Of a DNA stretch of 64,000 nucleotides, positions 32,371 to 42,371 are shown one piece after another (the stretch's first letter is position 1; every line of letters starts with the position of its first letter). The notes under the pieces are model-generated. The model made no database searches and was not told the DNA's origin. It was given only the letters and a program-made list of their open reading frames with translations. The position numbers were made by a program, and so were the translations under genes. The stretch is from Citrobacter_A amalonaticus_G (lineage in GTDB: Bacteria; Pseudomonadota; Gammaproteobacteria; Enterobacterales; Enterobacteriaceae), in NCBI RefSeq assembly GCF_047467925.1, contig NZ_JASJUI010000001.1:744001-808000 (forward strand). Reading direction: 5' to 3'.

Positions 32371-34014
32371 TCAGGCCGTGCGCGCGACTGCATCGCGTGA
32401 TGCGGCATCACGCTCATCACCCACCAGTTCACTCAGTTGTCCGTTACGCATTTCCAGCAGACGGTCGGCATGAATAAAATAGTGGTCGTCGTGGCTGATG
32501 GCGAAAATGGTTTTCCCCATCTCCTGCATCAGCGGTAACAGTACCTGATAAAATTCCCGGCGGAAGTGCGGATCCTGATCGGCTGCCCACTCATCAAGCA
32601 GAATAATGTCGCGATCTTCCGCCAGCGCCAGCAGCAGCGCCACGCGCTTTTTCTGCCCTTTTGACAGCTTCAGATTCAGGATCCGGCCATCGCTCAGCTC
32701 CAGCTTGTGCGTCATTTTCAAATGCCCCAGCCACTTCTCAACCAGTAGCGGATCGGCCGGTTTGCCTTCCGGTCCCAGTAGCCGGTCAAAGAGCCAGACG
32801 TCGGTAAATACCGCTGAAAAGAGCTTGCGATAATCTTCTGGTTTTTCGGCGCTGACAGGCTTGCCGTCCAGCAGGATTTCCCCTGACTGCGGCTGATACA
32901 GGCCCGTCAATAGCATCGCCAGCGTCGATTTACCGCTGCCGTTGCCGCCGATTAAAAACAGCAACTCACCACGGTTAATTGTCAGATTCACCGGCCCGAC
33001 GGAGAATGCGTTGTCCTGATAGTGGAACATGACGTTACGCAGTTCGAGGGTTTTCCAGTCCGGGAACGCCTGCGGGCGCGGAAATTGTGCTTTAAACGGC
33101 GCCAGCGCGAAGGTGTTCAGCTTGTTGAAAGCCACCTGCGCCGTAAGCAGCGTCGGGAGTGCACCCACCGCTGACAGCAGCGGCGTGCGCAGGAACAGCA
33201 GCGTTAACGAGTAGGTGGCCGCAACGTTGGTATCCGCCCAGCCGAGGCTGTTCGCCATCCAGAACACCAGGCCAATCGCACCAAGCATCATGATGTTCGA
33301 CCAGTTCACGGCGCTGAGGTGGAAGGTGTCGGCGCGAATAATGTGGTGACGATACGCTTTGGCATCCGGAATATAGAGGTTGTTGAAGATATGCTCCGCC
33401 CGCTCGCGGTTGAGCGTCAGCTCTTTGCGCCCTTCCAGCACCGTCTGATAATCGTTATACAGCTTATCTTCGGTTTCGCGCAGGGTTGCCATATGACGGT
33501 AAACCCGCGACACCAGCATAAACCCGCCCCAGATGGTAATAACCATCCAGATAGCGGTCACCAGCAGCATTTTGGTCGACAGCATCGCCAGATACGCCGC
33601 CGAGCCGACAGTCAGAATAATCCCCTGCACCAGTTCAGGCAGACGAACAAAAGCAATGGTGATGTTGCGCACGTCGCTGGTCAACCCGGCCAGCAAAGAG
33701 GCGCTGCCCAGTTCTTCAATACGTTCCACGTGCGTATCGAGAATACGCTTGATGAATTCGCTACGCAGGCGGAAGACAAAGTGGTGACCCAGCGTGGTGA
33801 GCGCCAGTTGTGAACCCAGCGTCACCGCCATCAGCAGTAACAGGAGTCCCAGAAATTCCGGTAAAACCAGCAGAGAGGGATCAGCATTTTCAATAAGCCG
33901 CTGATTGATAAAGGCGATAAGGCCAATCCCCAGCGCCGCGCTGACGAGGCTGAGCGCCATCACGCTAATAAATGGCCAGCGATACTGCCGCCAGACAAGA
34001 AGAAGTAGTTCCAT
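32371..34014 (-). CDS. yojI: ABC exporter YojI (microcin J25 efflux)
   Basis: YojI is a fused membrane/ATPase ABC exporter; in E. coli it pumps out microcin J25 together with TolC. The 547-residue product has six membrane helices in residues 1-320 and an ATPase domain with Walker A GGNGSGKST near 355, a degenerate signature LKLSKGQKKRVALLLAL near 455 and Walker B IILLDEWAADQD near 477, where Trp-Ala replaces the usual Pro. Length equals that of E. coli YojI. Confidence 0.95.
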   Translation of the reverse strand: MELLLLVWRQYRWPFISVMALSLVSAALGIGLIAFINQRLIENADPSLLVLPEFLGLLLLLMAVTLGSQLALTTLGHHFVFRLRSEFIKRILDTHVERIEELGSASLLAGLTSDVRNITIAFVRLPELVQGIILTVGSAAYLAMLSTKMLLVTAIWMVITIWGGFMLVSRVYRHMATLRETEDKLYNDYQTVLEGRKELTLNRERAEHIFNNLYIPDAKAYRHHIIRADTFHLSAVNWSNIMMLGAIGLVFWMANSLGWADTNVAATYSLTLLFLRTPLLSAVGALPTLLTAQVAFNKLNTFALAPFKAQFPRPQAFPDWKTLELRNVMFHYQDNAFSVGPVNLTINRGELLFLIGGNGSGKSTLAMLLTGLYQPQSGEILLDGKPVSAEKPEDYRKLFSAVFTDVWLFDRLLGPEGKPADPLLVEKWLGHLKMTHKLELSDGRILNLKLSKGQKKRVALLLALAEDRDIILLDEWAADQDPHFRREFYQVLLPLMQEMGKTIFAISHDDHYFIHADRLLEMRNGQLSELVGDERDAASRDAVARTA

Positions 34015-34089
34015 TCATACAACCCGGACAAGGAATAACAGCCCGCAGTTTAAACATCTCAACGCGTTCAGCAATAATAATTCTTATTT

Positions 34090-34740
34090 TTATTCTTTTT
34101 TACCCGCCTGACGAAAAGTCAGATTGTAACGACAGTCCGCGGTCAGAGGATGGAACCCGGCTTTCAGCGGCTGAATACCGTGATAGTACAGGCGCGATTC
34201 ACCGCCCCAGACCACCACATCACCGTGCTCAAGCAGGATCCGCGTGAGGGGATCGCTACGTTTCAGGCCGCCAAACTGGAAGACGGCCGGTAAACCCAAC
34301 GAAACAGAGACGATGGGCGCACGCAGATCCGGCTCGTCTTTGTCCTGATGCAACGAAAGCTTTGCGCCTGGCGCATAGCGGTTGATCAGGCACGCATCCG
34401 GCTGGAAATCAGCGTAGCCCGCCTCGGTCGCCGCCTGCTGGCACAAGGTGAGAAAAGACGCCGGAAAAGGCGGCCAGGCATTTCCAGTGAGTGGATCGAT
34501 CGGCGAATAGAGGTAGCCGTCGCGGTCCGTCGTCCAGCCCAGTCGGCCACAGTTGGTCATCGCCACCGACATCGTGTAACCGCCGGGAGTGATCATCTGG
34601 CGAAACGGCGAGCGGTGGGCGACCGTCTCAATCTCTTGTACCAGTTGCGGCGCCGCGCTGAAGGCAAAGCGGCGTAGAATCACCGCACCGGGCGCCAGCG
34701 GTTCCTGCCAGGGCTGCGATTCGGCAAACAAATCAAGCAT
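34090..34740 (-). CDS. alkB: Fe(II)/2-oxoglutarate dioxygenase AlkB
   Basis: AlkB oxidatively removes methyl groups from 1-methyladenine and 3-methylcytosine in DNA and RNA. The 216-residue product has the iron ligands in LHQDKDEPD (His131, Asp133) and YYHGIQPLK (His187), and the 2-oxoglutarate arginines near CRYNLTFR. Length equals E. coli AlkB. Its start overlaps the ada stop by one base (TAATG), so the two are translated from one message. Confidence 0.96.
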   Translation of the reverse strand: MLDLFAESQPWQEPLAPGAVILRRFAFSAAPQLVQEIETVAHRSPFRQMITPGGYTMSVAMTNCGRLGWTTDRDGYLYSPIDPLTGNAWPPFPASFLTLCQQAATEAGYADFQPDACLINRYAPGAKLSLHQDKDEPDLRAPIVSVSLGLPAVFQFGGLKRSDPLTRILLEHGDVVVWGGESRLYYHGIQPLKAGFHPLTADCRYNLTFRQAGKKE

Positions 34741-35804
34741 TATGCCCCCTCATCAGGCGATTCACGGCGCAGGATCTGTGCCTTGCGCGACACGCCCCAG
34801 CGATAACCGGAGAGCGAACCGTCACCCCGCACAACACGGTGGCAGGGGATCACAATAGCCAGTTTATTCGCGCCACAGGCGCTGGCAACGGCACGAACCG
34901 CATTCGGCTTGCCGATCGCCTTTGCCAGTTGCAGATAGCTGACGGTCTCACCATAAGGAATCGTCCGCAACGCCTGCCAGACCTGCTGTTGAAACGCGGT
35001 ACCCTGAATATCCAGCGGCAATGACAGTGCGACGTCACGCCCGTCAATACTGGCAATCACACGGTGAAGACGCTGCTGAAAGCCGGCATCAGCCGGCTCA
35101 TTATGCGCGGCGGGAAAGAGCGTATGCAGTTCGGCCGTCAGCGTCGCATCATCATCGCCCAATAAAATGGCGCAAATCCCGCGTTCGCTTTCCGCCACCA
35201 GACAGCGCCCGAGTGAACAATCAGCCAGCGCATAACGCACGACCAGATTGTCGCCGCCGCGACGGAACTGCTTCGCGGTCATCCCTAACGTTGCGTCGGC
35301 GTTACGATAGTAGCTGCTGCTGTCAGGAAAACCGGCGTTGAGAATCGCCTGGGTTACACTTTCGCCGTGACTGAGGGCGTCACGCAGGCGTCGGGCACGA
35401 TACGACTGTTGCCATGCTTTTGGCGTCATCCCGGTCGTGGCTTTGAACACCCGATGGAGATGATATGGACTCATCGCCACCTGCTCGGCCAGCGCATCGA
35501 GCGTGATCGGGCTTTCCTGCTCCAGAAGCTGACAGGCCAGGGTGATTTTATCCAGTCGATGCTGCCGGGCGTTGGCTTTATCCGGCTGACAGCGTTTGCA
35601 CGGGCGAAAACCGGCCGTTAACGCGTCCTGCGCGTCGGGAAAGAAGCGAACATTTTTGCGCAGCGCATGTTTTGCCGTGCAGGAAGGCCGGCAAAAGATC
35701 CCGGTCGTCTGCACCGCAAAGACAAATTCACCATCTGCACTGGCATCGCGTTCTAAGACCAACTGCCAGCGTTCATCATCATTAAGGCAAAGAAAGTGTG
35801 TCAT
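34740..35804 (-). CDS. ada: Ada methyltransferase and transcription activator
   Basis: Ada repairs methylphosphotriesters and O6-methylguanine by irreversible transfer to its own cysteines and, once methylated, activates ada-alkB. The 354-residue product (ATG 35804 behind AAGGAG) has the zinc/acceptor cysteines Cys38, Cys42 (GIFCRPSC) and CKRCQP, an AraC-type HTH region (about 85-185), and the acceptor site IVIPCHRVVRG near 321. The longer upstream start is rejected by length and ribosome site. An Ada box lies 77 bases upstream. Confidence 0.96.
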   Translation of the reverse strand: MTHFLCLNDDERWQLVLERDASADGEFVFAVQTTGIFCRPSCTAKHALRKNVRFFPDAQDALTAGFRPCKRCQPDKANARQHRLDKITLACQLLEQESPITLDALAEQVAMSPYHLHRVFKATTGMTPKAWQQSYRARRLRDALSHGESVTQAILNAGFPDSSSYYRNADATLGMTAKQFRRGGDNLVVRYALADCSLGRCLVAESERGICAILLGDDDATLTAELHTLFPAAHNEPADAGFQQRLHRVIASIDGRDVALSLPLDIQGTAFQQQVWQALRTIPYGETVSYLQLAKAIGKPNAVRAVASACGANKLAIVIPCHRVVRGDGSLSGYRWGVSRKAQILRRESPDEGA

Positions 35805-35880
35805 TCTGGGCTCCTTCATTAAGCATAGTGCCTGCTTAGCGGTAGTGTGTCCGAAACCCGTCAACCGAAAACCCGCAATC

Positions 35881-35893
35881 TTGCTTTTTAATT
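35881..35893 (-). promoter_or_regulatory. Ada operator
   Basis: Minus strand AATTAAAAAGCAA contains the A box AAT and B box GCAA separated by six bases, the layout bound by methylated Ada in E. coli. It overlaps the last codons of apbE, so the ada promoter lies at the end of the upstream gene. Confidence 0.75.
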
Positions 35894-36943
35894 TTGCTCA
35901 CGTATGAGGAAGCTTTCAAACTGCGGAGACATCCAGGTTTTGAACCCCTCGCCCTCTTTAATAATCATGTATACCGCCAGCCCTTCCTGGCGCACAACCT
36001 CTTTGGCTTTCTCCGCACCGAGCACCATCAGCCCGGTGTCCCAGCCATCCGCCTCCAGCGCTGTTGGCGCAATCACCGTCACCGACACCAGATTGTGCTC
36101 AATGGGGCGACCCGTTTGCGGATTGATAACGTGAGTGAGGCGCTTGCCGTTCAGCTCGTAATAATTGCGATAGCTGCCGGAGGTGCTGATACCGTGCCCG
36201 TTAATATCCAGCACTGCCTGAACCGCGTTTTCACGGTCAGTAGGCTTCTGGATAGCCACCCGCCACGGATGTCCTTCAGCGTTCATTCCGCGACTGTTCA
36301 ACGCGCCTCCAACAGAGACCAGATAGCGGGCGATACCTTCGCGCTCCATCAACTGTGCCAGATGATCGGCGGCATAGCCTTCACCAACGGTGGAGAGATC
36401 AACAAACAAATCCGGCAGATCTTTTTGCAGATACTGCTGTTTCGCCTGGTTGATCACCGTCAGGTGTTGCAACCCGCTGTTGGCTTTTGCCGCATCAATT
36501 TGCGCTTGCGTCGGGATCTGGACCGGCTGCTTGTCGGGGCCAAACCCCCACAAATTCACTAACGGCCCGACGGTGATATCCATCGCGCCCTGTGTTTTTT
36601 GCCCAATACGCAACGCTGAAGTGACAATATCCGCCATCGCCTCGCTGACAGGCCAGGGAGAAAGACTTTTCGACTGGTTGAAGCGCATCAGCGCCGAATC
36701 ATTTTTATAGGTTGAGAGCAGTTGGTCGTCGGCATCCAGTTGCGTCTGAATTTTTGTTTGTAGTATCTCAGCCCGTTTGGCATCGACTCCGACCACGCTC
36801 ACGCGCCAGAAGGTGCCCATCGTTTTCCCTTCCAGCACAACCGGAGCCGTGGCAGGCGTTTGCGCAGCCTCCGGCGCACTATCGCACCCGGTTAAAAAGA
36901 GCGCCGCCGCCAGTAAGACCACACGAGCAATGTTCATTTCCAT
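35888..36943 (-). CDS. apbE: FAD:protein FMN transferase ApbE
   Basis: ApbE attaches FMN covalently to threonines of target flavoproteins such as RnfG and NqrC in the periplasm. The 351-residue product is a lipoprotein (lipobox LTGC at residues 17-20) with GKTMGTFW near 39, VDLSTVGEGYAADH near 175 and VSVGGALNSRG near 205, including the Mg/FAD binding motifs. Length equals that of E. coli ApbE. It is upstream of ada on the same strand. Confidence 0.95.
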   Translation of the reverse strand: MEMNIARVVLLAAALFLTGCDSAPEAAQTPATAPVVLEGKTMGTFWRVSVVGVDAKRAEILQTKIQTQLDADDQLLSTYKNDSALMRFNQSKSLSPWPVSEAMADIVTSALRIGQKTQGAMDITVGPLVNLWGFGPDKQPVQIPTQAQIDAAKANSGLQHLTVINQAKQQYLQKDLPDLFVDLSTVGEGYAADHLAQLMEREGIARYLVSVGGALNSRGMNAEGHPWRVAIQKPTDRENAVQAVLDINGHGISTSGSYRNYYELNGKRLTHVINPQTGRPIEHNLVSVTVIAPTALEADGWDTGLMVLGAEKAKEVVRQEGLAVYMIIKEGEGFKTWMSPQFESFLIREQN

Positions 36944-37016
36944 ACGTGATTATCCTCCTGCGAAAGAGGCGCAAGAGTACACCAAAAACCGGTGGTTGTG
37001 CGCCGTAAAACCGCAC

Positions 37017-37038
37017 AAAAAAAGGCCCCGAAGGGCCT
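37017..37038 (-). terminator. Intrinsic terminator of ompC
   Basis: Minus strand AGGCCC-TTCG-GGGCCT with a UUCG-type tetraloop followed by seven Ts, 20 bases after the ompC stop. Confidence 0.92.
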
Positions 37039-37058
37039 TCTATCGACATTAAGCAAAC

Positions 37059-38189
37059 TTAGAACTGGTAAACCAGGCCCAGTGCAACGACGTCGTCGGT
37101 GCTGATACCAGCATCGCGAGTGAAGTTGTTGTCATCCAGCAGGTTGATTTTGTAATCAACGTAGGTGGACATGTTTTTGTTGAAGTAATAGGTTGCGCCT
37201 ACATCAACATATTTCAGCAGATCTTCATCGTCGTAGTTACGACCGTTGAGAGTTCCCAGGTTTTTACCTTTGGACTGCAGGTAAGCAATGGACGGACGCA
37301 GACCGAAGTCGAACTGGTACTGAGCAACCACTTCGAAGTTCTGCGCTTTGTTTGCCCAACCTTCGCCGCCTACACGCGTCGCGTTATAGGTCTGGGTGTA
37401 CTGTGCTGCCAGATAAAGGTTGTTAGCGTCGTATTTCAGGCCACCGGTGTAGGTTTCAGCACGATCGCCGTTACCAAGGTAGATCGCTCTGTTCTGCTCA
37501 TCCGTACGTTTGGAGCTGCTCACTGCCGCACCCAGACCGAAGCCTTCGCCGATGTCATAGGTCAAGGAACCGCCAACACCGTCACCGTTCTGACGCAGCG
37601 CTTCACGACCGTTGTTAGTTACACCGGTGTAAGCGATGCCATCATCACCTTCACCAGATGGGCTACCGTTTTTACCCTGATACTGCAGGGCAAAGTTCAG
37701 GCCATCAACCAGACCGAAGAAATCAGTGTTACGGTAAGTCGCGAAGCCATTACCACGCTGCTGCATGAAGTTGTCAGAACCGTAGGTATCCCCACCGAAT
37801 TCTGGCAGGACGTCGGTCCATGAAGTTACGTCATACACAACGCCGTAGTTACGACCGTAGTCGAAAGAACCCGCATCGCCGAATTTCAGACCTGCGAATG
37901 CAACACGAGTCCAGGAGTTGTTTTCGGATTCAGGCGCGTTACCCTGGATCTGATACTCCCACTGGCCGTAACCGGTGATCTGATCGTTAACCTGGGTTTC
38001 GCCTTTGAAGCCGATACGCATATAGGTCTGATCGCCATCAGCGCTTTTATCATCGGAGAAATAATGCAGACCGTCGACTTTACCGAACAGGTCTAATTTG
38101 TTGCCGTCTTTGTTGTAAATTTCAGCCGCATTTGCTGCGCCTGCTACCAGCAGTGCTGGTACCAGGAGGGACAGTACTTTAACTTTCAT
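37059..38189 (-). CDS. ompC: Outer membrane porin OmpC
   Basis: A general trimeric porin of 376 residues with a 21-residue signal peptide (ending AGAANA, mature AEIYNKDGNK), 16 beta strands and the C-terminal phenylalanine (ALGLVYQF) recognised by the Bam complex. The constriction loop 3 motif PEFGGDTYGSD is present near residue 135. OmpR sites upstream, the divergent micF and the rcsD neighbour all identify it as OmpC rather than OmpF or PhoE. Confidence 0.96.
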   Translation of the reverse strand: MKVKVLSLLVPALLVAGAANAAEIYNKDGNKLDLFGKVDGLHYFSDDKSADGDQTYMRIGFKGETQVNDQITGYGQWEYQIQGNAPESENNSWTRVAFAGLKFGDAGSFDYGRNYGVVYDVTSWTDVLPEFGGDTYGSDNFMQQRGNGFATYRNTDFFGLVDGLNFALQYQGKNGSPSGEGDDGIAYTGVTNNGREALRQNGDGVGGSLTYDIGEGFGLGAAVSSSKRTDEQNRAIYLGNGDRAETYTGGLKYDANNLYLAAQYTQTYNATRVGGEGWANKAQNFEVVAQYQFDFGLRPSIAYLQSKGKNLGTLNGRNYDDEDLLKYVDVGATYYFNKNMSTYVDYKINLLDDNNFTRDAGISTDDVVALGLVYQF

Positions 38190-38327
38190 GTTATTAACCC
38201 TCTGTTATATGCCTTTATTTGCTTTTTTATGCCACTGCATACTGATTAACCCTCATTAACCAGTCGGCAAGTTCATTCTCCTCAAAATTGCAGAATAATC
38301 CAACACGAATATGATACTAAAACTTTT

Positions 38328-38368
38328 AAGATGTTTCATTTATCCATATAGATGTTTCTAAATGTAAA
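38328..38368 (-). promoter_or_regulatory. OmpR binding sites upstream of ompC
   Basis: Minus strand TTTACATTTAGAAACATCTA (38368-38349) matches the OmpR C1 site, followed by a second copy ATAAATGAAACATCTT (38343-38328). The GAAACATC core is repeated in phase. EnvZ/OmpR control of ompC and micF from this region is established in E. coli. Confidence 0.85.
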
Positions 38369-38521
38369 TTCAAGGGAACTTTTTTTACCTCAGAAAGTTA
38401 AAAAATAAGCACGATCACACAAACAATATAAAAAAGCATTTAAAAACAACACAATAGAGAAATAAAATTCATAGCACTGAATGACAAAACAAAATCGTCA
38501 TGCATCACTAAAATAGCTTTC

Positions 38522-38614
38522 GCTATCATCATTAACTTTATTTATTACCGTCATTCATTTCTGAATGTCTGTTTACCCCTATTTCAACCGGATGCGATGC
38601 GTTCGGTTTTTTTT
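38522..38614 (+). ncRNA. micF: MicF antisense sRNA
   Basis: The 93-nt sequence starts GCTATCATCATTAACTTTAT, the part that pairs with the ompF ribosome site, and ends in a terminator hairpin ACCGGATGC/GCGTTCGGT with nine Ts. It is divergent from ompC, as in E. coli, and matches E. coli micF except for a few loop bases. The rest of the 740-base ompC-rcsD interval is AT-rich, with OmpR sites near ompC and no ORF. Confidence 0.95.
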
Positions 38615-38927
38615 TACCCTTCTTTACACTTTCTTTCTCATTATGTGCTACCGCACTAAAATAATAACAACTATTAACTATTTACCTTCATTCAGTCACT
38701 GACTGATATCAGAAACCGGTTTCTTGTTATTTTGTGCTATTCGTTACCCTGCTTCGGGCAATATTTGTACGTAGCAGGGAGTTCTGTACACATTTAAGTC
38801 ATTTAACTGTTGAATTCTTTTTGGCGAAAAATGCAGAACATCAATGAGGAGAGAATGTGGAAATTCACACCGTACCCTTTATACTGCCCTTTCACCTTCT
38901 GCGTTGTTTTACAGGTCATAACCACGA

Positions 38928-41597
38928 ATGAGTCAGTCTGATACAACGGCTACGTCCCGATTTTCCCTCCTGCCGGGAAGCATTACCCGTTTCTTTTTAT
39001 TGCTGATCATTGTGTTGCTGGTGACGATGGGCGTGATGGTGCAAAGCGCGGTAAACGCATGGTTGAAAGATAAGAGCTATCAAATCGTCGATATCACCCA
39101 TGCCATTCATAAGCGTATCGATACCTGGCGTTACGCGACCTGGCAAATCTATGACAATATCGCCGCGACCACGAATCCGTCGAACAGCGAAGGCTTGCAG
39201 GAAACGCGCCTGAAGCAGGACGTCTACTATCTTGAAAAACCACGGCGTAAAACCGAAGCGCTGATCTTTGGATCGCATGACAGTTCAACGCTGGAAATGA
39301 CGCAGCGTATCTCAACTTACCTCGACACCCTGTGGGGTGCCGAAACCGTGCCGTGGTCCATGTATTATCTCAACGGGCAGGACAACAGTCTGACCCTTAT
39401 CTCGACGTTGCCGTTAAAAGATCTCTCTTCGGGATTTAAAGAGTCGACCATCGGCAGCATTGTCGATTCCCGTCGGGCAGAGATGCTTCAGCAGGCCAAT
39501 GCGCTGGACGAACGGGAAAGCTTTTCATCTTTGCGCCGTCTGGCATGGCAAAATGGTCACTACTTTACCCTGCGAACCACTTTTAACCAGCCGGGACATC
39601 TGGCGACCGTTGTCGCGTTTGATCTGCCCATCAATGACTTAATTCCTCCCGGCATGCCGCTGGACAGCTTCCGCCTTGAGCCTGACACGACACCAGCCAG
39701 CACACGCAATGCAGATAAAGAATCACCCGACAGCGTAAGCATCAGCTTTAACAGTTCAAAAATTGAAATCGCCTCGGCGCTGAACTCGACGGGAATGCGA
39801 CTGGTCTGGCAGGTTCCGTTTGGTACTCTGCTGCTTGATACGCTGCAAAACATCCTGTTACCGCTGCTGCTCAATATCGGCCTGCTGGCCCTCGCCCTGT
39901 TTGGCTATACCACCTTCCGTAACCAGCCGGGACGCACAACGGAAGTCGCGCCGAATACTGCAGCCAATAATGAGCTACGTATTCTGCGTGCGATTAACGA
40001 AGAGATTGTCTCCCTATTGCCGCTGGGTCTGCTGGTGCATGACCAGGAAGCGAACCGCACGGTGATGAGCAACAAAATTGCCGACCATCTGCTGCCGCAT
40101 CTGAATCTGCAAAATATCACCAGCATGGCGGAACAGCATCAGGGCGTGATCCAGGCGACGGTCAATAACGAGCTGTATGAGATACGGCTGTTCCGCAGCC
40201 AGGTCGCCCCACGCACCCAGATCTTTATTATCCGCGATCAGGATCGCGAAGTGCTGGTGAACAAAAAGCTCAAACAGGCGCAACGGTTATATGAAAAAAA
40301 TCAGCAGGGCCGCGTCGCCTTTATGCAAAACATCAGCGAGACGTTGAAAGAGCCGGTCAAAACGTTGGTAGCGGAAATTGCCCAGTTGCAAACGCATGAT
40401 GCCCGGCAACTGGCGAACCATGCCGACGAACTGGTCCGCATGATTGATGAGATTCAACTGGCGAACATGCTGGAAAACGACGCCTGGAAGAGTGAGCCTA
40501 CCCTCTTCTCGGTTCAGGCGTTAATTGACGACGTCGTCCCGCAAGTGCTGCCCGCGATGAAGCGTAAAGGGTTGCAACTGCTCATCAATAATCATCTGAC
40601 GGCAAATGACGAGCGGCATGGCGATCGCGATGCGCTGCGACGGATCTTACTGCTGTTGATGCAATACGCGGTAACAACTACCCAGATTGGCAAAATCACG
40701 CTCGAGGTGGATCAGGATGAGTCGGTGGCCGAGCGCCTGACGTTCCGCATTCTGGATACCGGCGAAGGCGTGACGTTAAGCGAAATCGACAACCTGCATT
40801 TCCCGTTCATCAGTGAGACGCAGAAAGACCGTTACGGCAAAGCCAATCCGCTGGCCTTCAGGTTATGCGATCAGCTGGCGCGTAAACTTGGCGGACATTT
40901 GAGCATAAAAGCGCGAGATGGGCTGGGTACACGCTATACAGTCCATGTTAAAATGACGCCGCTCGACCAGCATAAAGAAGACGAAGAGCGTCTGCTGGAT
41001 GATGTCAGCGTGATGATCGACGTGACCTCAAACGAGGTGCGCAATATCGTGCTTCGCCAGCTGGAAAACTGGGGAGCGACCTGCATCACCCCGGATGAGA
41101 GACTCATAAGTCAAGAATATGATCTCTTTTTAACTGATAATCCGTCTAATCTTACTGCCTCCGGCTTGCTTTTAAGCGATGATGAGTCAGGCGTGCGGAA
41201 AATTGGCCCCGGCCAGCTTCGCGTCAACTTTAATATGAGCAACGCTATGCAGGAAGCTGTACTACAACTAATTGAAGAGCAACTGGCGCAAGAAGCGGTC
41301 CCGGAATCCCCTCTGGGAGGTGATGAAAACGCCGAACTTCATGCCAGCGGTTACTACGCACTATTTGTAGACACAGTACCGGATGATGTTAAGAGGTTGT
41401 ATACTGAGGCTGCAATCAGCGATTTTGCTGCGCTAGCCCAAACGGCTCACCGCCTGAAAGGCGTGTTTGCCATGCTAAATCTGGTACCCGGCAAGCAGTT
41501 ATGTGAAACGCTGGAACATCTGATTCGTGAGAAAGATGCTCCAGGAATAGAAAAATATATCAGCGACATTGACGCCTACGTCAAGAGCTTGCTGTAG
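38928..41597 (+). CDS. rcsD: Rcs phosphotransfer protein RcsD
   Basis: RcsD relays phosphate from RcsC to RcsB in the envelope-stress phosphorelay and is itself the partner of inner-membrane IgaA. The 889-residue product has two membrane helices (about 21-41 and 305-325) around a periplasmic domain, a histidine-kinase-like region without the catalytic His, an ABL domain, and a C-terminal HPt domain with the phospho-acceptor His in TAHRLKGVFAML near 842. Length matches E. coli (890). Fifteen bases upstream of rcsB. Confidence 0.96.
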   Translation: MSQSDTTATSRFSLLPGSITRFFLLLIIVLLVTMGVMVQSAVNAWLKDKSYQIVDITHAIHKRIDTWRYATWQIYDNIAATTNPSNSEGLQETRLKQDVYYLEKPRRKTEALIFGSHDSSTLEMTQRISTYLDTLWGAETVPWSMYYLNGQDNSLTLISTLPLKDLSSGFKESTIGSIVDSRRAEMLQQANALDERESFSSLRRLAWQNGHYFTLRTTFNQPGHLATVVAFDLPINDLIPPGMPLDSFRLEPDTTPASTRNADKESPDSVSISFNSSKIEIASALNSTGMRLVWQVPFGTLLLDTLQNILLPLLLNIGLLALALFGYTTFRNQPGRTTEVAPNTAANNELRILRAINEEIVSLLPLGLLVHDQEANRTVMSNKIADHLLPHLNLQNITSMAEQHQGVIQATVNNELYEIRLFRSQVAPRTQIFIIRDQDREVLVNKKLKQAQRLYEKNQQGRVAFMQNISETLKEPVKTLVAEIAQLQTHDARQLANHADELVRMIDEIQLANMLENDAWKSEPTLFSVQALIDDVVPQVLPAMKRKGLQLLINNHLTANDERHGDRDALRRILLLLMQYAVTTTQIGKITLEVDQDESVAERLTFRILDTGEGVTLSEIDNLHFPFISETQKDRYGKANPLAFRLCDQLARKLGGHLSIKARDGLGTRYTVHVKMTPLDQHKEDEERLLDDVSVMIDVTSNEVRNIVLRQLENWGATCITPDERLISQEYDLFLTDNPSNLTASGLLLSDDESGVRKIGPGQLRVNFNMSNAMQEAVLQLIEEQLAQEAVPESPLGGDENAELHASGYYALFVDTVPDDVKRLYTEAAISDFAALAQTAHRLKGVFAMLNLVPGKQLCETLEHLIREKDAPGIEKYISDIDAYVKSLL

Positions 41598-41612
41598 CAA
41601 GGTAGCCTTTAC

Positions 41613-42263
41613 ATGAACAATATGAACGTAATTATTGCCGATGACCATCCGATTGTACTGTTCGGTATTCGCAAATCACTTGAACAAATCGAGTGGGTGA
41701 ATGTTGTTGGCGAATTTGAAGACTCCACAGCACTGATCAACAACCTGCCAAAATTAGATGCACACGTGTTGATTACCGATCTCTCTATGCCGGGCGACAA
41801 GTACGGCGATGGGATCACCCTGATCAAATATATCAAGCGTCACTTTCCGAGCCTGTCGATCATTGTTCTGACTATGAACAATAACCCGGCAATCCTGAGC
41901 GCGGTGCTTGATCTCGATATCGAAGGAATTGTCCTGAAACAGGGCGCGCCAACAGACCTGCCGAAAGCGCTGGCTGCGCTGCAGAAAGGCAAAAAGTTCA
42001 CCCCGGAAAGCGTCTCTCGCCTGCTGGAAAAAATCAGCGCGGGCGGCTACGGCGACAAACGTCTCTCTCCGAAAGAGAGTGAAGTGCTGCGTTTGTTTGC
42101 CGAAGGTTTCCTGGTGACTGAAATCGCCAAGAAGCTCAACCGCAGTATCAAAACCATCAGCAGCCAGAAGAAATCAGCGATGATGAAACTGGGCGTTGAG
42201 AACGATATCGCACTGCTGAACTATCTCTCTTCCGTGACCCTGAGTCCGGCAGACAAAGACTGA
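41613..42263 (+). CDS. rcsB: Response regulator RcsB
   Basis: RcsB is the DNA-binding regulator of the Rcs system, controlling capsule, flagella, osmB and rprA, alone or with RcsA and other partners. The 216-residue product has a receiver domain with Asp56 in LITDLSMPGDKYG and a LuxR-type HTH near 150-200 (KESEVLRLFAEGFLVTEIAK). It is essentially the E. coli protein. Preceded by rcsD, probably both co-transcribed and from an internal promoter. Confidence 0.97.
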   Translation: MNNMNVIIADDHPIVLFGIRKSLEQIEWVNVVGEFEDSTALINNLPKLDAHVLITDLSMPGDKYGDGITLIKYIKRHFPSLSIIVLTMNNNPAILSAVLDLDIEGIVLKQGAPTDLPKALAALQKGKKFTPESVSRLLEKISAGGYGDKRLSPKESEVLRLFAEGFLVTEIAKKLNRSIKTISSQKKSAMMKLGVENDIALLNYLSSVTLSPADKD

Positions 42264-42281
42264 TACCTTTTCAGTTGCGAA

Positions 42282-42371
42282 ATGCCGGATGGCGCTCCGC
42301 TTATCAGGCCTGGTGACGGAAAATATCCCCGTTCTGTAGGCCGGATAAGGCAAAGCCGCCATCCGGCATTT
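42282..42371. repeat. BIME between rcsB and rcsC
   Basis: Inverted pair of REP units (ATGCCGGATGGCGCTCCGCTTATCAGGC ... GTAGGCCGGATAAGGC ... GCCATCCGGCAT) between convergent genes, ending at the rcsC stop codon. Confidence 0.92.
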